From Verrucosispora sp. NA02020 (GTDB lineage: Bacteria; Actinomycetota; Actinomycetes; Mycobacteriales; Micromonosporaceae): a stretch of DNA of 64,000 nt. The DNA lies in the NCBI RefSeq assembly GCF_013364215.1, contig NZ_CP054923.1, positions 3,596,001 to 3,660,000 on the forward strand. Reading direction: 5' to 3'. The position numbers and the translations under genes were made by a program. Within the stretch, counting starts at the first letter, position 1. Every line of letters starts with the position of its first letter. Positions 20,738 to 28,115 of this stretch are shown piece by piece. Under the pieces are notes generated by a model. The model saw nothing but the letters and a program-made list of their open reading frames with translations, had not been told where the DNA came from and made no database searches.

Positions 20738-20873
20738 CAGTATCGCCCACAAGTCCCCAGGTGCCCCCTGTCCGCAGAATGCGCGGACCAGGGGGCCTTG
20801 TCATTTCTGCTCCGGGGGCCGAGCCCCCGGATACCCCGCGGTGCGGTGGGTGCGGTGCGTCGGTCCGCGCGGG
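20738..20873. repeat. Direct repeat, left copy (att-derived)
   Basis: 136 bp with about three mismatches to 24260-24395. It starts CAGTATCGCCCACA (end of the tRNA T-arm and acceptor strand), then carries a hairpin (CCCCCTG-GTCCGC type stem around 20764-20795), and ends in sequence that codes for the excisionase tail on the minus strand. Confidence 0.8.
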
Positions 20874-21289
20874 GGCCGCGAGTTGATTTGCGTGGGTGCT
20901 GCGCGTTGGTTTGCGCGGGTGTGTCGGGCGTTGTGGACGGTGATCGGCTTCGTTGCCGCCTTGTCGCAGCGGGTCTGCCAGGAGCGCTGGAAGTTGCGCG
21001 GCTCGATGGGCGTGCCGTAGCGGGTGGTGAACACCAGGTCGTTGTCGTGCCACGCCTTAACGGCGGCTGCCCGTGCCTCGTCGCGCTGCTCGTTCCTCAG
21101 CTTGAGTGCGGCCAGGCAGATGTCGGGCAGGGGCAGGGTGGCGTCGGATGCCTGGGTCTTGGTGTCGCGGTGCAGGAGCTTTCCGCGTACGCGTTGCAGT
21201 TGGCGGCTCACTGTTCCCGTCTGGATGGTGCCGGCCGTCGTCCCAGGCCCGCTGACCTCATTCACGGAGGCCATGCAGCAGCGACACAC
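20801..21289 (-). pseudogene. Truncated tyrosine-type integrase, fused to foreign tail
   Basis: The middle of the 162-residue frame is a phage-type integrase catalytic fragment: TAGTIQTGTVSRQLQRVRGK, TKTQASDATLPLP, LVFTTRYGTPIEPRNF and the HxxR box VHNARHT. The N-terminal arm- and core-binding domains are missing. The frame leaves the family right after HNARHT, so the second catalytic His/Trp region and the Tyr nucleophile are absent. The last ~25 codons come from the direct repeat. Not functional as an integrase. Confidence 0.8.
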
Positions 21290-21517
21290 GGCACTGAATG
21301 CCGTCGCGGTGGCATCGGTCTCGATCCCGGAAGCTGAGACTTGAATCCCACCGGCAACCTTCTGGGCAGGGCCTTCTGCTCGGTGACCTCTTCGGCGATC
21401 CCGAAGGCGTCAGCATTAGTGGCTTTTGCGGCTCGCGAGTGGCGCGGAGGCCGTCGGATATCCCTCATCGTGTGGCGCGCGCAAAGCACGCTCGCCGGGG
21501 TCCGCCAAGCCAGACAG

Positions 21518-21551
21518 CACGTGATACGTAACAGTGAGTGCGGATCACGTG
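21518..21551. promoter_or_regulatory. Inverted repeat CACGTGAT...ATCACGTG before the nuclease gene
   Basis: Perfect 8-bp arms (21518-21525, 21544-21551) 42 bp upstream of the DUF262 gene start. It could be an operator or promoter dyad for the nuclease; no cognate regulator is identifiable. Confidence 0.4.
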
Positions 21552-21592
21552 TACCCTGTCTTCCCGTGAGGCGCACAGAGGGGACGTGATCG

Positions 21593-23788
21593 ATGTCTGG
21601 GGCGACGATCAACGGACAGACCTTCACGTTGCAGGACCTGTTCGATCGTGCGACCTACGACATCGACTACTACCAGCGTGAGTACGCCTGGACCCACGAG
21701 GACATTCGCACGCTGGTCAACGACCTGGGCACGCAGTTCGAAGAGGCCAAAGCGGACCCCCGGACAAGGCGCGGCATACATCGCGCCGACCCCTACTTCC
21801 TGGGCCCGTTCGTCTACTACGAACAGCGCCGCGGGCTCCGGTTTCTTGTCGACGGTCAGCAGCGCTTCACCACACTGCACCTGATCTTCATGCACCTCTA
21901 CCGGCAGGCACTCGCACTCGGGAACCGCAACGCGGTCGACAAGCTGGTCCGTGTCATCCGCGAACCGCACGTCGGCGGCTGGCGCTTCCGCATCAACATC
22001 GCCGAGCGCCGCGACGCACTGCAGGCGCTCTATGACGGACGCGGTTACGAGCCGCCGCTGGCTTCGTCGCTCTCACTACGCAATCTGTGCACCCGCAGCG
22101 AGGAGTTGCGTGAGCTGCTCGAAGCGCGGATTGAGGCCGAGGACGTTCCCAGCTTCGTCGACTGGATCCTGAACCGGGTCCTCCTGGTCGGCATCGAGGC
22201 GCCGAGCCGGGACAGCGGCTTCAAGATCTTCGAGTCGATGAACGACCGCGGCGCCCGGCTAACCCCGGTCGACCTCCTCAAGAGCTATCTGCTCTCTCGG
22301 GTCGGCCACGACGAGGAGGAACTGAACCTCCAGTGGCGCAAAATGCTCGCCGAGCTGACCCCCGCTCGCGACGACCCGGGTGCACCGAGCCGCTTCCTGA
22401 AGGCCGCACTGGTGGCCCATCACGGCCGCCTGGACGAAGGCTTCACCGACGTCGAGGACATCAACTCGTCCCTGCACTTGTGGGTTAAACGCAACGCCGA
22501 GGACCATCTGGCCCTGCGAGGTCCACACCAGTTCTTCGGATTCGTCGAACGCCTCATCCGCCTGGCCGGCACCTACCGCACCTTCCAGTCCGCCACCCAC
22601 CAGCTCGACCGCGACCACGGTCTCGAAGCGCTCTACTTCAACAACATCAACGGACTGTCGAACCAGATGGCGTTCGTCCTGGCCGCGATACGCCCCGGCG
22701 ACACGCTGACCGTCGCCATGGAAAAGGCGCGCCTCGTCGCCAACTTCATCGACCGTTGGTATGTCGTCCGGGTACTCACGGACGAGTCGGCCCTCGACCG
22801 GGACCTCGACGAACTCATGCCCAGGCTCATCCCGCAGCTTCGCAAGTGCGAGCGGCCGGCCGACGTGGCGTCGTTCCTCGTCCACGAACTGCCCGACGAC
22901 CAGAGTTTTCACCCCGTCACGTCGTTCGGGCTGCGGGGCAACAACTCCGCACAGGTCAAGTACCTGCTCGCGCGCCTTACCGCCTTCGCCCAGACCGGCT
23001 GGGGGGAGCACGACCTCACCGACGACTACCTGGAGTCGGACCGGCGGTGGCAGATCGAACACATCTTCCCGAATCGACCCGAACGGCATTCCGAGGTACC
23101 CGACCCGATCGAATTTCGCCTCCTGCGCAATCGCATCGGCGTCCTGGGCCTGCTCAAAGCCAGCGTCAACGCGAGCCTCCAGGACACCCCAATCGAACGC
23201 AAGATCGAGGTGTACCGCAGTGAAAACCTTCTCCTTCGCTGCCTGCACCCGATGTTTCAGCAGAACAACAAGCCAATGCGGACCTTCATCCAGCTGCACG
23301 ACCTGCAGGGTCACCTGCGCCCGTTGGGCTCGGGCGGGCTGCGCGCCGCCGTCACCGTCCGCGAAGAGCTCTACCGACGCCTCTGCGCGGCCGTCTGGAG
23401 ACTTGATCGGCTTGGCTTCTCCGTCGAGGCACCGGTAGCCGATGCCGCTCCCGACACGGTCACCCCGGCGGCGGTCGTCCCAGCGCCTAGGAAGCCCGCC
23501 GGACGGCTGACGGACGTGCAACGCATGCTGCGAGACGGCGTTCTGTCCGCCGGCACGGTGATCACCGCTGTCGTTGGGAACGCCGAGGTCACGGCGACCA
23601 TCGAGGCCGACGGAGCGATCCGCCTCTCGACCGGTGACGTCTTCCGCAAGGCCGATGACGCAGGTCGAGCGGTCAAGGGACGGCGCTGCGAAGGCATGAA
23701 GTTTTGGCAGGTGAGTAGGCTCGACGGTGCGCGAGTGTCTCTTCGCGAGCTTCGGGACGCTGCATTGGCGGGTAGCCGCCCGATTTGA
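21593..23788 (+). CDS. GmrSD-type nuclease: DUF262 + DUF1524 (HNH) + C-terminal RAMA domain
   Basis: 731 residues; ATG at 21593 with GAGGGGAC upstream. The N-terminal DUF262 NTPase domain has its hallmark DGQQR at residues 87-91 and the FESMNDRGARLTPVDLL motif near residue 210. A DUF1524 His-Asn nuclease motif (IEHIFPN, His490, then RLLRNRIGVLGLL) follows. This single-chain layout is that of GmrSD-family type IV restriction enzymes and relatives that cut modified phage DNA. Residues ~643-725 (GVLSAGTVITAVV ... DGAIRLSTGDVFRKADDAG ... FWQVSRLDG) fit the RAMA domain, predicted to read modified DNA. Likely an anti-phage defence gene carried by the integrative element; base usage is less extreme than in neighbours. 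Confidence 0.85.
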   Translation: MSGATINGQTFTLQDLFDRATYDIDYYQREYAWTHEDIRTLVNDLGTQFEEAKADPRTRRGIHRADPYFLGPFVYYEQRRGLRFLVDGQQRFTTLHLIFMHLYRQALALGNRNAVDKLVRVIREPHVGGWRFRINIAERRDALQALYDGRGYEPPLASSLSLRNLCTRSEELRELLEARIEAEDVPSFVDWILNRVLLVGIEAPSRDSGFKIFESMNDRGARLTPVDLLKSYLLSRVGHDEEELNLQWRKMLAELTPARDDPGAPSRFLKAALVAHHGRLDEGFTDVEDINSSLHLWVKRNAEDHLALRGPHQFFGFVERLIRLAGTYRTFQSATHQLDRDHGLEALYFNNINGLSNQMAFVLAAIRPGDTLTVAMEKARLVANFIDRWYVVRVLTDESALDRDLDELMPRLIPQLRKCERPADVASFLVHELPDDQSFHPVTSFGLRGNNSAQVKYLLARLTAFAQTGWGEHDLTDDYLESDRRWQIEHIFPNRPERHSEVPDPIEFRLLRNRIGVLGLLKASVNASLQDTPIERKIEVYRSENLLLRCLHPMFQQNNKPMRTFIQLHDLQGHLRPLGSGGLRAAVTVREELYRRLCAAVWRLDRLGFSVEAPVADAAPDTVTPAAVVPAPRKPAGRLTDVQRMLRDGVLSAGTVITAVVGNAEVTATIEADGAIRLSTGDVFRKADDAGRAVKGRRCEGMKFWQVSRLDGARVSLRELRDAALAGSRPI

Positions 23789-23790
23789 CG

Positions 23791-24234
23791 TCAGGCGAGA
23801 TCAATTCCGCGCACGGCGAGGTGCAGCACCGGGTCGACGGCTCCGCCTTCGTTGCGGTCTCCGTCGAGGTCCACCTCGAAGTGCAGATGCGGTCCGCTGC
23901 TGTGGCCGAAAGACCCCAGGCAGCCGATGACCTGCCCGGCAACCACCTGCTGACCGACGTTCACGAGCGGGCGGATGAGGAGAATCTCGGCGTCCGCGTC
24001 GAAGGGGTCGGTGAACTGTCCGGTCCGGTTGCGGATCAACACCTTGAACCGGTCAGCCCGGCCGCCAGGTCGACCGCCAGCAGCCCCGTGCCAGCTCCGG
24101 TCGGGGGAGCAGATTGGGAGCAGCGGCGTGCCCTGAACGGCTCCCAATCGCGCCGAACAGCACTCAACTGCACCCACCCCTACCAGCAAGTTTCCGTTCC
24201 CGCAGGTCAGAGTCGGTGCGGCGTCCTGCTTCAC
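23791..24234 (-). pseudogene. M23 metallopeptidase remnant
   Basis: The C-terminal ~65 residues carry VGQQVVAGQVIGCLGSFG and SSGPHLHFEVDLDGD, the end of an M23 (LytM) peptidoglycan peptidase with its HxH zinc motif. The upstream half lacks the first zinc His/Asp motif and runs back into the tRNA fragment, so no valid start exists. Such peptidases occur in transfer regions of integrative elements. The stop at 23791 lies 3 bp after the nuclease gene stop on the other strand. Confidence 0.6.
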
Positions 24235-24273
24235 ACCGAAGAGGTCACTGGTTCGATCCCAGTATCGCCCACA
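24230..24273 (+). tRNA. tRNA-Val(CAC) 3' fragment (attachment-site half)
   Basis: From anticodon loop TTCACAC through CGAAG, the T-arm ACTGG-TTCGATC-CCAGT and the acceptor strand ATCGCCC plus discriminator A: the 3' 44 nt of a valine tRNA. The bases before it (GTCCTGC) cannot pair with CGAAG, so the 5' half is absent. It is the footprint left when an element integrates into a tRNA gene and restores only one complete copy. The complete tRNA gene is not in the window. Confidence 0.75.
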
Positions 24274-24395
24274 AGTCCCCAGGTGCCCCCTGTCCGCAGA
24301 ATGCGCGGACCAGGGGGCCTTGTTATTTCTGCTCCGGGGGCCGAGCCCCCGGATACCCCACGGTGCGGTGGTTGCGGTGCGTCGGTCCGCGCGGG
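24260..24395. repeat. Direct repeat, right copy (att-derived)
   Basis: Partner of 20738-20873. Here the repeat continues leftward into the T-arm and anticodon loop of the tRNA fragment, showing that this copy is closer to the original att site, while the left copy joins unrelated sequence at exactly the T-arm. Confidence 0.8.
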
Positions 24396-24570
24396 TGTTG
24401 TCGCGGATGTGGTCGTCGACCCGTTCGGGCGGGATGCGGCGGTACCTGCCGTCCTTGGTGGAGTGCAGTTCGCCGGTGAGCGATCTTCATTTTGACGTTG
24501 GAGATGCCGAAGCCGCGCAGGGCGGTTATCTCAGCAGGTGAGTACCAGCGGGGGTGAGAGGTCGGGTCAT
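24323..24570 (-). pseudogene. Excisionase (MerR-like HTH) with two frameshifts
   Basis: The minus strand from ATG 24570 reads MTRPLTP, then after a slip in a run of five Gs (24550-24554) RWYSPAEITALRGFGISNVKMKIA. After a second slip near 24480 it reads TGELHSTKDGRYRRIPPERVDDHIRD, ending in RADRRTATT. Assembled, this is a complete actinobacterial Xis with an N-terminal winged helix. Both frameshifts are needed to restore it, so it is dead unless they are assembly errors. The tail lies inside the direct repeat. Confidence 0.65.
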
Positions 24571-24786
24571 GCCGCCACCCCGACCACGTCTTGTGGGCGA
24601 GTTCCTCCCGGCCGATGCGGTTGCGCTCCCGAGGTGGGGTGGCCCGGACCGTGCCGGCCGAGCAGACCATTACCGGGAGCCGCCAGCGTCAACGTGTGTG
24701 AAGGCCGTCTTGACGTGGCTGCCCGACCCCGCAAGGGCGGGTCGACGGCGACGAGTTGGCAGGGCCCTGCTGGCTGTGTCAGCGCC

Positions 24787-25185
24787 TCACCAGTCGCGCC
24801 ACTCGTCGGTAAGTTCCGCCCGGTCGATGCCTCGCCGGTGGGTGAGGCCATCGACATCGACGCCTACCTCGCTCAGTGCATCGTCGATGTACTCGCACAG
24901 GCTTTCGCGCTCGCCGGTCTCGATCCTGCTTCCGTGTCCCTCGTCGATTGCATTGAGCGCCATGACGACCCGCTTGACCGGTGCGAAGATCTCGGCGTCG
25001 GAGGGCGCTGAGAGCGCACGCACGTCCGCTTCGTAGGCGTCAAGAGCAGCATCGATAGCAGCGATGAAGGGTTCTGGCCATAGGTGCAGAGCCCAGGCAT
25101 CGTGCTCAGCAAGGGTGCCTACGGCGATGCGACCCTTCTGGTCCTCCACTTCGCGGCCCCAGTCTTCCGTGGGTCGTCTAGTCAT
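24787..25185 (-). CDS. Hypothetical acidic protein, 132 residues
   Basis: ATG at 25185 (MTRRPTEDWGREVEDQ); no clear ribosome site, so the start is uncertain. The product is acidic (many Asp/Glu), helical in appearance, without signal peptide or membrane segment, and ends DELTDEWRDW-like. I recognise no family. It lies just outside the element remnant and might belong to it. Confidence 0.55.
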   Translation of the reverse strand: MTRRPTEDWGREVEDQKGRIAVGTLAEHDAWALHLWPEPFIAAIDAALDAYEADVRALSAPSDAEIFAPVKRVVMALNAIDEGHGSRIETGERESLCEYIDDALSEVGVDVDGLTHRRGIDRAELTDEWRDW

Positions 25186-25285
25186 GGCGCGCAGCGTAAC
25201 GATGGCGCCTGCCGGGTGGGGAGGGCTATCCACGGTGCGGATCACCGCGATTCCCAAGATGACAGTCGTCCTGCATGATGACCGC

Positions 25286-25479
25286 GTGCACCCTTGGCAG
25301 CCGATCGACGGCCTCACCGTGCAAGGGCGGCACCTCCTAGCGAAATGGCGATCCGCCAGGCCGAGGAATGCAGTCTCCAACGAGCGGTTGACGCCTTCGT
25401 CGAGCGCTACGAGCTTCTACGGCGGCTGAGGCCCGATGACTTCGGGGCTTCCGTGAGGAGTGCCGACGTCGATGAGTGA
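25286..25479 (+). pseudogene. Possible frameshifted small gene
   Basis: The first frame from GTG 25286 gives MHPWQPIDGLTVQGRHLLAKWRSA; one frame over, it continues RQAEECSLQRAVDAFVERYELLRRL to the stop at 25479. The two halves join naturally around 25354, suggesting one broken helical protein of about 64 residues. No family recognised. The rest of the 25186-25541 gap shows nothing else. Confidence 0.3.
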
Positions 25480-25541
25480 CTAGCTGGGTGACGACCGGCA
25501 CACATGGGTGGACGAGGATGGGCTTCCGGACCAGCAGCGAC

Positions 25542-26291
25542 CTACCCCGCCGACGTGTTGTAGCGATCAAGTGTCGCTTTAGACGTCGAGGCGTCGCGGA
25601 AGACAAGTTCCCACGGGCCGGTGTTCACGTCCATGTCCTTGCCGAAGCCGATCCACTTTCCGGCCATCCGTCGACCGGTCGGCTCGGCGATGAGCTGGAT
25701 TGCCCCGTGGTACCGGGCGCCCCGGTAGTAGCCGGTCGGGTCGGTCTGCTCTACCCAGGTGCCGGTGACGACGGCACCGTCCAGAGTCAGGTCCAGCGAG
25801 AGAGACGAGGACGCCGAGCCAGGCAGGCTGCGTGCCGTCAATCGATCGCCGTGCTGGAGCAGCACCACGAAGTGTTGTCCAGCGAAGGAGTCCCCCCGCC
25901 CGCTGGAGTAGAACTGGTAGCGGCTGAGCCACACGCCTTCGTACGAACGGCCGGTTGTCGTGGGCTTGGACGTCGGTGTCGGCGTAGCCAGGCTGGACAC
26001 GGGAGAAGTCAGGTCGTGGCCGCCGTGGTCGTCGTCAGCGACATGCCCGTTGGGTACCGCTGCGAAGCCCAAAAGTGAGATGGGTAGCCCGGTGACGACT
26101 TCCAGCGCGCGGGCGTAGACGGGGCGTGGCGCGGCGATCGTGCCGGACTCCCATCGCTGGACGAGTCGCTTGTTGGCGTCATTGGGCTCGCCGACGCGGT
26201 GGCCCGCGGCCTGGAGCGCGCGAGCGAAGTCGTCCTGGCTCATCCGCATGCCGGTGCGGACAGCGCGCAACGCGGTGTTGGGGGCGGTCAT
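25542..26291 (-). CDS. XRE-type HTH regulator with C-terminal beta sensor-like domain
   Basis: 249 residues from ATG 26291 (a GTG nine bases earlier is possible). The N-terminal helix-turn-helix (about residues 5-75: MRMSQDDFARAL, LVQRWESG) is followed by a Thr/Ser/Pro linker and a C-terminal beta-rich domain (YEGVWLSRYQFYSS ... MAGKWIGFGKDMDVNTGPWEL). This domain recurs in actinobacterial XRE proteins of unknown ligand. Probably a soluble transcriptional regulator; the target is unknown. Confidence 0.75.
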   Translation of the reverse strand: MTAPNTALRAVRTGMRMSQDDFARALQAAGHRVGEPNDANKRLVQRWESGTIAAPRPVYARALEVVTGLPISLLGFAAVPNGHVADDDHGGHDLTSPVSSLATPTPTSKPTTTGRSYEGVWLSRYQFYSSGRGDSFAGQHFVVLLQHGDRLTARSLPGSASSSLSLDLTLDGAVVTGTWVEQTDPTGYYRGARYHGAIQLIAEPTGRRMAGKWIGFGKDMDVNTGPWELVFRDASTSKATLDRYNTSAG

Positions 26292-26441
26292 GACCGTCAC
26301 CCTAGCGTCATGTCGCCCAAATGTCGCCGGCTATGTGGTTGATTTGTCGGGTCTTGTGCCGTCGCAACAGGTGACATCCCGACGTCACTGTGGATCTGCG
26401 ACGGACGGCGTGCCGCCGCTTCCTACAGGCGGAGGTAAAGG

Positions 26442-26612
26442 ATGCCGGGTAAAGGCGACGAGCCGGCGGTCAGCCGGGGTGAGCAGATCCAGGCGGCCGA
26501 GCGCGAGGCGGCGAAGCGTCGGCTGTTGGTCGAGGCGGAGGCGGATCGAATCCCGGTGGAGGAGACCACGCGGGCGGTGCCGGATCGGCGGTGGCGTCGT
26601 GGGCGTCGTTGA
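26442..26612 (+). CDS. 56-residue basic/acidic helical protein upstream of XRE-TPR regulator
   Basis: ATG 26442 behind GGAGG (26431-26435), stop TGA 26610-26612, overlapping the next gene's GTG by 14 bases. The product is rich in Arg, Glu and Ala (EQIQAAEREAAKRRLLVEAEAD) and likely a single helix. The excellent ribosome site and overlap suggest it is translated and coupled to the regulator. No family recognised. Confidence 0.55.
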   Translation: MPGKGDEPAVSRGEQIQAAEREAAKRRLLVEAEADRIPVEETTRAVPDRRWRRGRR

Positions 26613-27798
26613 GCTGCTGCCGGTGGGGCGGGTGGCGTACTGGCGGGGGCGGCGGAAGCTGTCGCAGCAGGTGTTCGCCGATCGGTTGGGCAAGTCGAAG
26701 AGTTGGGTGGACAAGGTCGAGCGGGGAGTCCGCTCGCTGGACAAGGTGTCCACGCTCCAGGAAGTCGCCACGGTCCTACGCATCGACACGGCGGTGCTGC
26801 TCGGCCGGGACGTCCAGCCGACGGATGTGTCCGACCGGACCGCAGACGTCGAACGGGTCCGCGCGGCCCTGTCGCGGTACGCGATTCCCCTCGGCCGACC
26901 GGCGGGCAGTCGTCCGCTGCCGTCCGGCGCGCAGGTGGACCGGCAGGTCGCCTACGTCTGGACGACTTTCCAGCATGCCCGCTACGCCAGGGTGGCCGAC
27001 CGGCTGCCGGAGTTGCTGGCCGACGTCGAGCACGCTCACGCGGCGGATCCGGTGGCGGGTCGGGGGTCGCTGGTGGAGGCGTACCGGATCACCGCGTCGC
27101 TGTTGGTGAAGATGGGTGAGCCGGATCTGGCGTGGCTGGCGGTCGATCGGGCGATGACCGCTGCCACCGGGGACCGCATCCTGGTGGCTGCGGCAGCGGT
27201 GCAGCTCGGTCAGGTGCTGCGGGGGTGTGGGCAGGTGCGGGCGGCCAGGTCGGCGATGTTGGCCGCCGCCTACCGGATCGCGCCGCATGTCGTCGAGGAA
27301 GGCGCACCTGAGGAACTGTCGCTGGGCGGGACCCTGTTGGTGCAGGCGGCGTTGGCTGCCGCCCGATCAGGCGACGAGACGGCGGTGGCTGATCTGCTCG
27401 ACGAGGCGGCAGCACTGGCCGTCCAGGTCGGTGACGGGCATGATCACCACCGCGCCGGGTTCGGGCCCACGGCGGTGCAGGCGGCCAGGGTGAGCGCAGC
27501 GGTGGAGTTGGGCGACGGCGGCGACGCGGTGGCGTGGCATGAGAAGGCGACCGACCGGGACGGTTGGCGGTGGTTGCCCGTCGAGTACCGCGCCGGGCAC
27601 CTGATCGACGCCGCTCGCGCGTACCTGCACACCGATGATCCGATCAACGCCGGCCGGGCACTGGTGGAGGCCGATCGGATGGCGCCGGCCGAGGGCCGGC
27701 ACCGTCCGGCGGGCCGGGACGTACTCGCGCAGATCGTCCGCGACCCCACCGCGCCGACCACGCTTGTGCACCTCGCCGCCACCATCGGGGTGGGCTGA
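26599..27798 (+). CDS. XRE-family regulator with TPR-like C-terminus
   Basis: 399 residues from GTG 26599, where homology-like sequence begins (GVVELLPVGRVAYWRGRRKLS). Earlier in-frame starts are rejected because they read through the small gene at 26442 in another frame. N-terminal HTH (FADRLGKSKSWVDKVERG), then about 300 residues of helical repeats (ARYARVADRLPELL, LVKMGEPDLAWLAVDRAM, DPINAGRALVEADR), as in Streptomyces-type helical-repeat regulators. A small zinc-finger-like gene follows 3 bases downstream. Function unknown. Confidence 0.75.
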   Translation: MGVVELLPVGRVAYWRGRRKLSQQVFADRLGKSKSWVDKVERGVRSLDKVSTLQEVATVLRIDTAVLLGRDVQPTDVSDRTADVERVRAALSRYAIPLGRPAGSRPLPSGAQVDRQVAYVWTTFQHARYARVADRLPELLADVEHAHAADPVAGRGSLVEAYRITASLLVKMGEPDLAWLAVDRAMTAATGDRILVAAAAVQLGQVLRGCGQVRAARSAMLAAAYRIAPHVVEEGAPEELSLGGTLLVQAALAAARSGDETAVADLLDEAAALAVQVGDGHDHHRAGFGPTAVQAARVSAAVELGDGGDAVAWHEKATDRDGWRWLPVEYRAGHLIDAARAYLHTDDPINAGRALVEADRMAPAEGRHRPAGRDVLAQIVRDPTAPTTLVHLAATIGVG

Positions 27799-27800
27799 GA

Positions 27801-28022
27801 ATGACCGCGCCGTTCCTGTCCCTGGCCCAGATCCGCAACCGACTGATCCTGACCGCCCGCTGGGTACTGCGCGACCACCGACCCGGCCCCGACGGCTGCT
27901 GCCCGATCTGCCGCACGGCGGACTGCCCGGTGGCTGCCGCCGCCCGGGACGTCCTCCGATCGGCGAAGGAAACACGGCTGTGGAGCCTCGCAGGACAGCC
28001 GGAAGAGGGTGACTCCGGCTGA
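27801..28022 (+). CDS. Small CxxC...C protein, 73 residues
   Basis: ATG 27801, two bases after the regulator stop. The motif GCCPICRTADCPVAAAA gives four cysteines in a zinc-ribbon-like spacing; the N-terminal helix (LAQIRNRLILTARWVLRDH) is amphipathic. It appears to form a unit with the two genes before it. No known function. Confidence 0.6.
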   Translation: MTAPFLSLAQIRNRLILTARWVLRDHRPGPDGCCPICRTADCPVAAAARDVLRSAKETRLWSLAGQPEEGDSG

Positions 28023-28045
28023 CGGCGGTCGTCGACCTGCATCGG

Positions 28046-28076
28046 TTGACCTCAACCTGACGTCAGGTTGCATGCT
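28046..28076 (+). promoter_or_regulatory. MerR-type promoter with 18-bp dyad in a 19-bp spacer
   Basis: -35 TTGACC (28046-28051), -10 CATGCT (28071-28076), and between them the perfect palindrome CAACCTGACGTCAGGTTG (28053-28070). A 19-bp spacer filled by a dyad is the hallmark of promoters twisted open by MerR/SoxR-family activators. It lies 40 bp upstream of the oxidoreductase start. No MerR gene is in the window. Confidence 0.7.
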
Positions 28077-28115
28077 CTCGATGTTCGCGTCGGCGAACGG
28101 ACGGGAGCGGGTGGA

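Larger units (their letters stand above)
20738..24395. mobile_element. Remnant of a tRNA-Val-targeting integrative element
   Basis: Bounded by two 136-bp direct repeats (20738-20873 and 24260-24395) that start within the 3' end of a tRNA-Val sequence. It contains a truncated tyrosine integrase, a DUF262-HNH-RAMA nuclease and an M23 peptidase remnant, and it abuts a frameshifted excisionase. Replication and transfer genes of an actinomycete integrative element are not recognisable. All recombination genes are broken, so the element appears fixed. Confidence 0.6.

Noticed and set aside
24230..24273. Complete tRNA gene at the right repeat
   Set aside because: The 5' half and the anticodon-stem partner are absent; only a 3' fragment is present.
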